Part shown: positions 1-9,437 of the stretch, piece by piece | Position numbering within the stretch: position 1 is the first letter of the stretch | Layout of the letters: each line of letters starts with the position of its first letter | Source: Priapulus caudatus | Taxonomy: Eukaryota; Priapulida; Priapulimorpha; Priapulimorphida; Priapulidae | DNA: 39,832 bases | Direction: 5' to 3' | NCBI RefSeq assembly: GCF_000485595.1 | Contig: NW_014577078.1 | Coordinates: forward strand, 1,344,925 to 1,384,756 | Program-made: the position numbers and the translations under genes | The notes under the pieces: generated by a model | The model's database searches: none | Seen by the model: the letters and a program-made list of their open reading frames with translations, nothing else | What the model was told of the DNA's origin: nothing

Positions 1-34
1 CTCCTCTATCTCTCTCTCTCTTTATATATATATA
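1..34. repeat. CT/TA microsatellite
   Basis: A short run of CT dinucleotides passes into TA dinucleotides at the left window edge. Nothing else is visible until the hairpin at 1239: bases 35-1238 hold no ORF with recognisable protein content and no RNA gene I can identify. Confidence 0.7.
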
Positions 35-1231
35 GTAACTATCCCAAACACAAGTATAAGTCCGTGGAATTTGCTGCGGCTGTGTAGAACAATAAGCTAC
101 AATATCACCGCTTAGTGCGCATACTCCACGAGCAGAACGCGGCTGCATTACAAAGCGCGCAGACTGAACCGAGGCATCATACCTTATCAAGATCGCTATT
201 CACCCCTACCTTAGCCGAATTTTCATGGCTTTGTCAACTTATTTCCTTAATACGAGCTTGTTTCAATGATTTTATTTATTAAAGTCGACTTTCACCCGCC
301 CAATAGTGTTCGTCATGTGACATTGCGTGAATTACTGTGTAGTAATACCAAAGACTTGAAAAATGGTACACACTGCTTCTCTGCTTAGTACTCAGCAAAA
401 AAAGAGATAGAGTGTGGAAACGGTGCCAAGAATTAAGAGAGCCTTGTATGCTGCTGCGGCACCCGCCAGTGAAAACTGTGAATCTTTTCACTAGCCCACT
501 AAGCCAGTATCCCAGTAGGGCACCCAAAAATTATATTATTTACTGTGTAGTCCGGAAACCAACACAGGTAAATTCCCTAGATTTATAGTAAAGCTGTAAG
601 AACTCAAGAATAACACAATAAGTCAGAAATAATGCACAATAATATTTAATCAAGATAATCAATATTTCAATCGCAAGGTTCTCTCCCCAAACGAATTCCA
701 AGCATTTCTGCTTCTAACACAATTAAATCACTATAGCCGCACAGATACTCGACCGGTAGATCATGCTATCTACTCTCTACTCGCTAAACTACTCTATTTC
801 TCTCCTCCTGAAATCGACACGCGCTCTCGCTTTTATATGAGCTCCCGAATCTGCTTCCTTCACATGACGTAGTTTTCCCACATCATCGCCGAATTCGGTA
901 ACCAAAGCTCCAACGTCCTCGCTCTTCGCTCCTCGGCTAAAATACTATTGCGGAGTTTGTCTCATATGACAAAATACACTTGGCCTATGGCCGGGTTATT
1001 CTTGACCAGATGCGTCATTGCCAACGTGGCACAGAACACGTATGCGAGTTCCAACACGCTAGCACTCTCTAGTGTAGAGACTCGTTCTCTTCAACCAGCT
1101 TCCCATCTCGTGTTACTCCGCGGCTATCATCCCATTCGCCACTATAGCAAGCCCAAGCATTGCTACTGTAATATGCAGCTACATTAATTCATGTAAACTG
1201 CATGCTTACAATTGAATAGTTCGAGTAAGCG

Positions 1232-1311
1232 ATATAATCAGAAGTGAATAATAATAGATTTTTCTTAATATAATCTATAATAGATCTATTATTATTCACT
1301 CCTGATATAAT
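1232..1311. mobile_element. Palindromic MITE with 7-bp target duplication ATATAAT
   Basis: Bases 1239-1304 form a 66-bp imperfect hairpin. It opens CAGAAGTGAATAATAATAG and closes with the complementary CTATTATTATTCACTCCTG. It is flanked on both sides by an exact ATATAAT (1232-1238 and 1305-1311). The termini resemble those of the elements at 1430, 7011, 21385 and 29382 (loose consensus CARRAGYGWATAA), so I place it in the same non-autonomous family. There is no coding capacity. Confidence 0.75.
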
Positions 1312-1405
1312 CCACGTTGAAAGATCAAGCGCGCCATATGTACAGCCCGCGCTGGTTTCCACAAACAAACAAAAAAGTATCGTCTAAAATGATTTGCTGT
1401 CGTAC

Positions 1406-1479
1406 GTGATATCACGCTCTTGGTGATATCAGGAGCGTATAATGACATTATATTTGTCATTATACGCTCCTGGTGATAT
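1406..1479. mobile_element. 43-bp hairpin MITE plus terminal footprint, three GTGATAT copies
   Basis: The order is GTGATAT (1406-1412), CACGCTCTTG (1413-1422), GTGATAT (1423-1429), a 43-bp hairpin (1430-1472) and GTGATAT (1473-1479). The hairpin has a perfect 18-bp stem, CAGGAGCGTATAATGACA and its complement, around a 7-base loop. The 10-bp CACGCTCTTG equals the outer end of the 21385-22136 element. I read it as an excision footprint or deleted copy, with a second element inserted beside it at the duplicated target. Confidence 0.75.
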
Positions 1480-1888
1480 GTATATAGCCACGACAGGACG
1501 TACTGTACGATGATCAAAGTACGTGTATAGTCGTAACCCATGCCCAGGTCCATGCCAACTATGCTTGCTTTTCTCTTTGAGCACACACATTAAATCAGGA
1601 GTAGATAATAGAAGAATGTTTATCAGTTGTGATAGTTAAACACGATAAATGTCCTCTATGTACCCCCGAGTTTTTGTACGATATATACGTATATACGATA
1701 TATACGTAATATAAAATGAAATAAAAATAGCACAAAAACCAATACTATAGTTTGAAGTGAGTTGGTTTGTTTGTTCCTCCCGCATTTTTGTATCGATTAC
1801 AACCATATGTGTTCCCATAGAGCCCATGAGGCGAAAGGTAGGGTTGGAATTATGAATGACTACATGAACAACGGGATTCTATATAAGG

Positions 1889-1906
1889 TGTATGATATCA
1901 AGAGCG
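1889..1906 (+). mobile_element. Orphan terminus of the CAAGAGCGTATTAA MITE family
   Basis: The sequence matches the terminal bases of the palindromic element at 21385-22136 and follows a GATAT-type flank. No matching opposite end is visible nearby, so this is probably a truncated copy. The surrounding 1480-1960 holds nothing else I can support. Confidence 0.4.
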
Positions 1907-1965
1907 TATTAATTTACAAACACAGTAGCGTAATCACAGACTTAAGACACACAACACTACAACAC

Positions 1966-2085
1966 CACACACACACACACACACACCAACACACACACAA
2001 CACACACACCACACACACACACACACACACAACCACACAACACACACACCACACACCACACAGACACACAACGAGACCTCCACAC
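1966..2085. repeat. CA (ACAC) microsatellite
   Basis: An imperfect CA dinucleotide tract, interrupted by ACAA and CACC. Open frames across it on both strands (Thr/His-rich or Cys/Val-rich) are products of the repeat and not genes. Confidence 0.9.
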
Positions 2086-3514
2086 ACCACGCACATATTA
2101 TGCGCTTGCCCAACATATACACACCCGACCACATAGACACCGTACCACGGAGGGACAGCTGATCGTGCGGCGTAGCATATGCGCAGCATAAAATACTCTC
2201 TTACATCATAGATCCATGTTCAGTCAGGCCTGTTTGTCTTCGTCTGTTCTCTGTAACATTTGCAGGTGTCAAGCGTATAAAAATGAGAGGCATCAGATAA
2301 TTGTAGGATCTCATAAAAGTTCAAAAATTTATTGCATTTATCATGATTTATATAGTAACGATATTGTCCAACGTTATTCCAAGAGAAGAAAAGATAGAAT
2401 CAAAGGTAATACAGTAGAACTTGCACTATGTGGCATGTTTGAGCAAAGTTTAATATGTATGTATTTAACCCCGCAGATTGAACCTATCAGTCTGACTCCT
2501 AGTATTCCTTCATTAATGCCTACGACTTCCACATGGCTTTTAACTTTAAATCCAGCCATTCAACGTTGGCGAACGCAAGCCTATATCTGGTAAACGCTAA
2601 CAATGATCCTAGAAAATACGCACAATCTATACATACAATTAATGTAACCCGAAACCGTCCAAAGACGGATAGGGAGAACCCAAAGATGATACGCCGAACC
2701 CCAACCACTAACTCCAGTTGTGGTTTGGGTTAACACCTTAATCGTATCTAATTCTATACCGGATATATACGATTGTCAGGCATGAAGTGTAACCATCTAT
2801 GCCTTATGTGCGCGAATGTCCACACCCAGAATATCTTGCAAGTCGGCAACGTGCATTTTTTACGGTCATTCTGCCTGAACCATCTATCTTCCCATTATTG
2901 CTCACGATGCTGTCTAAGCAGTATATGCAACTATATAGTAGACTATCACGCGGACGCATAGTCTACCTAAATGAAGCCTGAGAATTTGTGGCTCAAGGTT
3001 AAGGACGACGTTATATGACGAACGTTGATAGTAAACCAGCAGAATTGAGGGAAAAACCACACCAGCCGCGAACACGACGCCTCAGAGAAACAGCGACATT
3101 GCAAGGTTCGTTCTACTCGCCGATTCGTAATGCGGCCGGCTTCTTAATATCGTCTTATGGTCGTGAGCCCGCAGAGTCGGCGGCAACTTGCGCTGATATA
3201 CACACATCGCGTGTATTTGATCAGAGCTTCCGCAACATAGTCGGCCCTACCAACCAATCACGTAGTGAGTAGCAAATTACAAAAAAACCAGGATGTCCTT
3301 AGAGTATTTATATACGAGTCTAGCACCTATCGTGCAACAAATATGGCAAAGCAACTCGAACTTATCATGGACACCCTTTATAACCGGGGCGTGGACCCCC
3401 TCGTTTGATAGCATTATATAATTAAGGTGTTATTGCTAAAGTACCGGAATAAAAACCAGGCCGATCCACTTTCCTTCATTTATTGGCGTCATAATATTGA
3501 TCAGTGGTGAATTT

Positions 3515-3860
3515 GGCTAAGGCTTAATTCCGCTCCGTACCGCTGAGCTTTATGCATTAGTTGAGTTTCGCATATCGCGTATTAAAGCATGAATGTAGCT
3601 ATTACGCACATTCTGGGTTAGCCGGTTCTGTCGTTGTACAAAGTAAAGCGGTAGTACCAAAGTAACAGTAACCGCTCGTCAATTGTTCACTGGATGCAAT
3701 GGTGCACTAACTTTTGTTGTCTGTAAAGACCGTCGTCTCAATTTACTTTGGACGGCGGCATACTCTGCCTAGATACATCAACGGTCATGCTGATTTGTGT
3801 GCGAAACAGGATGGCGACAACATCTGCTGCAAACCTAAATGCTGTAATACGGTGATAATA
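3515..3860 (+). pseudogene. Degraded LINE-type RNase H relic
   Basis: Conceptual translation of the + strand gives TAELYALVEF near 3537 and, about 240 bases later in another frame, INGHADLCAKQDGDN. The first resembles the helix with the catalytic Glu (TAELYA-type), the second the C-terminal GNE-x-AD-x-LAK block of RNase H domains in non-LTR retrotransposons. Stops and frame changes separate them, so it is dead. The upstream part (about 2200-3500) shows short ORFs but no reverse transcriptase motif I can recognise. The call rests on two short motifs only. Confidence 0.35.
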
Positions 3861-4263
3861 ATGTAGTCTAGTCAAAAGTTCTTCGAGTAAAAAGTCTTGA
3901 AACGTGAATCTCTGTCATATTAGCATGAAAAATGACTAATTTTGATATGTTTGTGTGTAGAGACCGAATCGCGCTAGGTATTTTAATTAAGTCCTTTGTA
4001 TCATATCAATATTCAGAACACTGCATGCTGACCTATATGCTGGCCTATCTAATCTGTTCAAAAAACACTATAAACATTGTTTTCTGAAATGACACAGACC
4101 ACCATATGGTGTGGTTGGTAATCGGTGATGGGCGCACGCTAACAATAATCACAGAACGCGAGAAGGTAAAAATATCACGAAGAAAAATTACCAGCACAAC
4201 AAAAACGTCAAATTTATCGTAAGGGAGGCCACCAACGTAGCAAGGCGCCAGATAACAATCAGT

Positions 4264-4315
4264 GACATACAGTATATATACTATATATATATAATATATA
4301 TATTATATATGTGTA
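4264..4315. repeat. AT-rich TATA microsatellite
   Basis: A run of TATATA/ATATAT with short interruptions directly abuts the GT/TGCG tract downstream. Confidence 0.75.
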
Positions 4316-4329
4316 TCTGTGGGTGGTGT

Positions 4330-4535
4330 CGGTGAACGTGTGTGCGGCGTCGAGCGTGCGTGTTGTGTGTGTGTGGGTGTGGTATGTCTGTAAGTGTATG
4401 CTCTGGTAATTGTATGTCTGTGTGTGTGTGCGTGCGTGCGCGTGCGTGCGTGCCGGTGCGGCGCGTGCGTGCGTGCGTGCGTGCGCTGCGTGCGTGCGTG
4501 CGACTGTGTGTGTTTTTTGTGTGGGGGGGGAGGTA
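4330..4535. repeat. GT / TGCG microsatellite, then G-rich tract
   Basis: GT dinucleotides change to TGCG tetranucleotides (4430-4500) and end in a G-rich run (4515-4555). All long ORFs on both strands here are repeat artefacts with Thr/His- or Cys/Val-rich translations. Confidence 0.9.
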
Positions 4536-4739
4536 GGGGTAGGGGTCGGGGTAAGGAGATAAAAGGACATTTGACAACTTGACATTTGACGTCGCATTTC
4601 TTGCCATGAGGACCAACGATAGCTTAAGATTCAGTATATACACCCCAGCTCCACCAGCGTCAGGATGGCGGTGTTGCCGTGAATTGTTTGGACTATCAAG
4701 TGGGCTACTCGCGAGATTTGTCCATATTCGTACACGCGG

Positions 4740-5130
4740 GATCCATGCGTGCGCTCGCGCATGCGTGCAAATACTTGCTAATACATACATGGGCCCGTGT
4801 ACCTGCGTGTGGTATGGGTGTGTGCACGCAGGTACACGCGCGGCAGCGTGCACGTGTGCGAACACGTGTGATCATGCGGGTATATGTACACGTGCGTAAG
4901 TGTGCGAGTATGCAAGCATGTATGTATGTGCCAAACTGCATGCAGTGCCCCCTTCGTACAACTCAAGATACTCGTGAATTGAGCCAGAGCGAGAGCGCCA
5001 TCTGTCGTGGAGTTTGTGTATGTGCATGCATGTACATTCGCGCATGTGTGTACAAGCACGCTTGCGTGAATGTGCGCACATGGGCGTATGTGCACGCGTG
5101 CCCGTGTATGAACGTGTGTACATTCGTATA
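4740..5130. repeat. Degenerate GT/GTGCAT-rich tract
   Basis: An irregular alternating purine-pyrimidine sequence (GTGTG, TGCATG, GCGTG) of nearly 400 bases with no fixed unit. It has potential for Z-DNA. The 85-bp MITE at 4932-5016 sits in its middle. The ORFs across it on both strands are compositional artefacts. Confidence 0.7.
4923..5025. mobile_element. 85-bp MITE with 9-bp direct repeats, relative of the 26344-27438 element
   Basis: Bases 4932-5016 begin CAAACTGCATGCAG and end CGTGGAGTTTG. The first about 40 bases match (reversed) the right end of the element at 26344-27438 and the last about 38 match its left end. This copy is therefore little more than the two termini joined. TGTATGTGC occurs exactly on both sides (4923-4931 and 5017-5025). 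The tract is GT-rich, so the flank match alone would be weak, but the 26344 copy independently shows a 9-bp duplication. Confidence 0.7.
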
Positions 5131-6200
5131 CGTGTTACGTCACGTTAATACGGTACATAGCACGTTTAGTTAGAATAATTAATTAGTTATTGCTTCATCT
5201 GTTCGGTTTCGCGTCGCGGTTCCGTTCGTTGATCATGTTCAATATACGATGGATACAGTGAGATTAGACAGATTTCATTGTTTTATGCAAGACAACGTAG
5301 TTTATTTGCACTCTTGTTTAGAGCAGGTGGCGGAGCTGATGAGTTGACATCGCTAATGTTGTCCGTACACATTAATCGGTTCGATCACATTGTATATAAT
5401 GATTGTGGAGTCAGTATAGTTCCTTCGCAGTGAGTAGCATTACGTGCATTGAGTTTAACAAATAACACTGCTAGCAAATACTAACTTATTGTGAGAAATC
5501 TTAGCGTTATGTACGACTGAAGTCAATTGAGTGTAGAATAGAGCATTTTAATGATTTGTCGCAATCATAATAAATTATTCATGCAAGTTGCTAATAGTTT
5601 TTTTTAAATTTTATTCCTGTCTCCGAGCGGTGCATGCATTAGTAAAACAATCGCAGACAATGTGACTGCGAGCTAGCTTTATCGTACATCGATCCCTGAC
5701 GAGTTTCTGAATTTCAATTCTCTTCGGCAGTAGTGGGAAAGGGGGCAGTAGTGGGCTGTTGACCCGCTGCCGCCACTGGGCTCTGACACAAGTTCCAAAA
5801 AGTCACCTAGAGTTGGCCTCGTTAACGGCAGATCTTCACTCGCTCCCTGTAGCGGGCTGGGGTCGTAGTGAATAACTGCTCTTGAGATAAATAACATGTA
5901 CCTGGAGTATGCTGGACACGGGGGGGGGGATGACTACAGAACCACGCAAAGTTTATAAACAGACACGTGTAGCTCAAACGTCTAATGTGATAGATGTGCG
6001 TTGCACATATTAAACACGACCCGCCCGACGTGTTGGCAGCCGGCTGCATATTTATGTCATAAATATTTATCTACGGCGATTGAGAACGTCATATTTTGAA
6101 TAGAAAACGCTACCCTTTCTTTTGAAAGATTAGGTATGTGCGAATTTTTTAGAGAATATATTATAAAGCTCCTGAACGTATCGTATTTGCTCGACGTGCT
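5131..6200. other. No gene visible
   Basis: Mixed-composition intergenic DNA. I see no exon-like open stretch with protein resemblance, no RNA gene and no clear transposon ends. A G run occurs at 5921-5929. Confidence 0.5.
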
Positions 6201-6204
6201 CGTG

Positions 6205-6235
6205 TGCGCGTGTGAGCGAGCGTGCGTGCGTGTGA

Positions 6236-6266
<31 letters not shown>

Positions 6267-6310
6267 TGTGAGCATGCGTGCGTACGTGCGTTCGTTTGTG
6301 CGTTTGTTCG
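6205..6310. repeat. GTGC tetranucleotide microsatellite
   Basis: GTGC/GTGA units with a core of uninterrupted GTGC at 6238-6268. Bases 6311-6868 beyond it hold nothing I can identify. Confidence 0.9.
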
Positions 6311-6897
6311 CGCTTGCACGCGTAGGTATGTGATGTTCTACATCCGCTGTTCCGATATATTCTTGTTGTGGTAAAGCCGACCTCTCGGTCGTGGGTAATT
6401 CATTGACTTGTATTGTACGAACTCCGTCCTTCCGAGCCTCACTCACTGTAGTGCCCTATGTGTGCTTCACGGACAGCTCAAGACACGACGCAACACACTG
6501 TGATCACGAAGCATCATTTCAGCATTAATTTTGTCACCGAAATTCGCTACCGATGTGAACGTCGGGCCTAAAGCCGTTTCCACGAAAAATTTCAATTCTA
6601 GAGGGCCTGTTGTTATGCCCCTTTAGGCTTACAGTTTACCCCGGATTCATCTTGACATGTGACATGTACAAATCAGGCATTGAGGCGAAGGGTGGCTAAT
6701 GTAGATAGTAATTAAAAAAAATAATTTGTTTGGCAGCCACGTTACACATATACTCCAACTATAGCTTGTGCATGTGTAGTGGGATAGGCGCAATAATATA
6801 ACCACAGTTTACGCCACGCAACCCTTATCGATCACGACCTTGCTAGATTTTATAACGACGTACATCCGGGCGGGTAGCGAATATTTTTTCCTTACAC

Positions 6898-7141
6898 GTT
6901 ATATCCATTGATCTCTATAATATAATCAGATTATATTATATCATATTATATAATATTAATCAGATTATATTATATTAATCAGATTATATTATAGAGATCA
7001 GTGGTTATATCAGAGCATATAAATCACCAGGTGATTTATATGCTCTGGTTATATCACTGATCTCTATAATAATATCATATTATATATATTATGAATATAT
7101 ATATATATAATGATTATATTATAGAGATCAGTGGGTTATAT
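6898..7141. mobile_element. Array of three hairpin MITEs separated by GTTATAT
   Basis: GTTATAT occurs at 6898-6904, 7004-7010, 7048-7054 and 7135-7141. Between the copies lie element A (6905-7003, ends near CATTGATCTC and GATCAGTG), element B (7011-7047) and element C (7055-7134, CACTGATCTC to GATCAGTG plus a G). Element B is a 37-bp perfect palindrome, CAGAGCATATAAATCACC, one base, and its complement. A and C are AT-rich hairpins of one type. The opposite arm of the surrounding fold-back retains a single uninterrupted copy of this site (8541-8547 as ATATAAC), so the array is a later insertion. Confidence 0.8.
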
Positions 7142-7530
7142 CCATTGCAGAGTTTTGGGCTCCTCTGATTGGCTGCTTTGATTTGCTTTGACTCAACCTA
7201 TGGACTCAACAAACCTTCAAAACAAGGGAACAAACGCCATTTGTAAATATTTGTTATGGTTTATGATCGGTAGATAAGTAAGTTTTCTGATTTATTTTTC
7301 ATGAAAAACACACATTTTACTCATTAATATAAAATATAATATCACTATAATTACAATTCTTTGTGTAAATGTGTTATTTTCATCGTTAACGTTAAGTTAT
7401 GAGAGGGTCTGGCCCATAGATATCCTATAAATGGGATATCTATGGTCTGGGCTCTCGTAACACTTACTACATACGTACGTATACGTACTCGTACTATAGT
7501 ATAGCCCTTCGCAGGAGGAAGGAACGAAGG

Positions 7531-7940
7531 GCTATACTCAGGGGCGGACTGGCACCTTGTGGGCCCTCGGGCAATACCTGTGATTGGGTCCCGGTCCACT
7601 GACCGCGGTCGGGGGTCCGGACTTTGTGAAACTCAAAAGGCCTGCAATATCAGAAATTCTCGATAAGGAATACCGTGTTGAAATGTTTACACCAAATCAC
7701 CCATTCAAAAAATAAGGTTGTTAGGTAGGTGATTGGAACTTTGAAAAAGTGGTGGAACCGTCACCCCCCGATATGGATTGAAAAAAGTCCTCGGATTTGG
7801 GGCACAATATTTTTCAGACCGACCGATAAAGAAGAAAAACTGGAAAACAAATAAAAAATTTTTTTTCCCTTTTTTCGAGGGGCCATTATTTGAGGGGCCA
7901 TATCATTTGCCCGAGGGGCCAGTCCGCCCCTGGCTATAGT
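7531..7940. mobile_element. Non-autonomous hAT-type element with 8-bp target duplication
   Basis: Bases 7539-7932 (394 bp) begin CAGGGGCGGACTGGC and end with its exact complement, a TIR type common among hAT elements. It is flanked by GCTATACT (7531-7538) and GCTATAGT (7933-7940), a 7/8 match as expected for the 8-bp hAT duplication. No transposase frame is present. It is inserted in the central CTATAGCCCTTCG palindrome of the surrounding fold-back. Confidence 0.8.
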
Positions 7941-7942
7941 AC

Positions 7943-8194
7943 TAGAGCTATGCGTACTCGTACTCGTTGACGCTAGACTGAGAAAAAAGTTTTCTGGTGT
8001 ATTTTTTTGAAAAACTTAAAAAACACATTTTACTCATTAAGATAAAATATAATATCACTATAATTGCAATTCTTTGTGTACATGTATTTTCAAATGTAAA
8101 CAAGTACTAACACATACGTGTCGTTTAATAACAAAGGTTTGTTTACTTTTTGCTCAGTCTAGCGTCAACGAGTACGTATAGCTCTAGTACTAGT
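7943..8194. repeat. Inner inverted repeat of the fold-back nest
   Basis: About 40 bases (CTAGAGCTATGCGTACTCG onward, through CGTTGACGCTAGACTGAG) recur inverted at 8153-8194. The DNA between includes a direct copy of the outer-arm module containing TTTTACTCATTAA and CAATTCTTTGTGTA. It appears to be an independent palindromic element sharing sequence with its host. Confidence 0.7.
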
Positions 8195-8644
8195 CTATAG
8201 CCCTTAGCTTCTTCTATAGGAAGGGCTACTCTATAGTACGAGTACGTATACGTACGTATGTAGTATTACGAGAGCCCAGACCCTTTCATAACTTAAGATT
8301 ATGATGACAATAACACATTTACACAAAGAATTGTAATTATAGTTATAATATTATATTTTATATTAATGAGTAAAATGTGTGTTTTTTTTAATAGAAAATA
8401 CATCAGAAAACCCGGCAGAAAACGTACTTATCTACCGATCATAAACTAAAACAAATATTTGCAAATGGCGTTTGTTTTCTTGTTTTGAAGGTTTGTTGAG
8501 TCGAAGCAAATCAAAGCAGCCAATCAGAGGAGCCCAATGGATATAACGTGTAGGAAAAAAAATTCGCATCCGGGTATACGTATATCCAGAATTTCCACGA
8601 AGTGAGTAGACTCCGGAAACTTACCAGGATGCACTACGTAGACA

Positions 8645-8652
8645 TATAAATA
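8645..8652 (+). promoter_or_regulatory. TATA box of the LNR gene
   Basis: TATAAATA lies 102 bases before the start codon. At usual spacing, transcription would begin near 8675-8685, leaving a 5' leader of 70-80 bases. There is no competing ATG between there and 8754. The start context GGCAGCATGG is favourable. Position and consensus are seen; function is inferred. Confidence 0.6.
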
Positions 8653-8753
8653 AGAGCCCAAGGCCCTGGCTGATAGAATCTTCATAGCCAGCCTGACTGA
8701 TGGTAACCAGATTTTTCTTCTTAATATCATAATTTAAAATTATTTGAGGCAGC

Positions 8754-9437
8754 ATGGAAAATCCGGTGGCACCCGTACAGTCAGGTAAATTTTATCAGAT
8801 TCCCGTCTCCTCCGTTGAAGATGAGAAATCATTACTGAAGACAAAGAGGTTGACAAGCGCCAGTTGTCTCGCACTTGTCGCACTCGCAACTCTGCTCGGC
8901 GTCGGTGTCATCATCGGAACGAACTACCTTTACCGCATGAACTACGATCAGTACGTGAACAGTCTGACGATTGAGCATGGTGAGTCGACTAGCATTCCCT
9001 CGGAGTACGCGTCGCCGGACGCACTGCGTGAAGAGCCCGACGTGGAAGCGAGATGCTCCGTGCTTGCCGAGGCACTCCGCAATCGCGGTGTCGCGGAGAA
9101 GGCCGACGACGATATTCACCGACGGCTGTACGACGCGTGGCTGTCGCACTGCAGCGGCAACGTCGGCGTCAGATTACCGGAGTCCGACACACCGGCCGCC
9201 AACTCGACATCGGCTCACGACCTTCGGCTGATCTTCAAAATGGCGCGGCGCAAGCGAGCGGCGACCGCTGGGTGTGACATGACACGCGTCGGCGACGGCT
9301 GGTGCGACGAGGAGTGCAACACGCCGAGTTATCGCTACGACAACGGAGACTGCTGCGCGCACATCTGCGAGTTGTCAGAAAGCTCTAAACTATTTCCCTG
9401 CGGCTCCAACGGCTACAACTGTAAGATCGGAACTCAG
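8754..9437 (+). CDS. LNR gene exon 1: tail, signal anchor, stalk, furin site, LNR
   Basis: 684 bases encode residues 1-228 and end in phase 0 at CAG|GTAAAT. The frame stays open 23 codons into the intron. The exon is much richer in GC than the flanking DNA. An alternative donor GTAAGA at 9421 would shift exon 2 out of frame and is not favoured. Confidence 0.88.

Larger units (their letters stand above)
6869..8572. mobile_element. Composite fold-back transposon nest
   Basis: The outer arms (about 6869-7537 and 8195-8572) are inverted copies. Both carry TTACACG or its variant TACACG, then TTATATCCATTG, then a block beginning GGGCTCCTCTGATTGG, and continue for about 350 bases each. The left arm is interrupted by the hairpin array at 6898-7141. 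A hAT-type element sits at the centre (7539-7932). A second, inner inverted repeat (7943-8194) carries another copy of the arm module, so three copies of that module (7276-7383, 7986-8092, inverted 8314-8415) are present. The outer boundary is unclear: the ends read GGGTAGCGAAT and ATTCGCATCC, and no clean target duplication is visible. It ends about 180 bases before the LNR gene's start codon. Confidence 0.75.

Noticed and set aside
4259-5173. Several 60-194-codon frames on both strands
   Set aside because: They are Thr/His/Ala- or Cys/Val-rich readings of GT and TGCG repeats.
9421-9426. Alternative splice donor GTAAGA in exon 1 of the LNR gene
   Set aside because: Its use would change the phase and destroy the first repeat module in exon 2, whereas the donor at 9438 keeps everything in frame.
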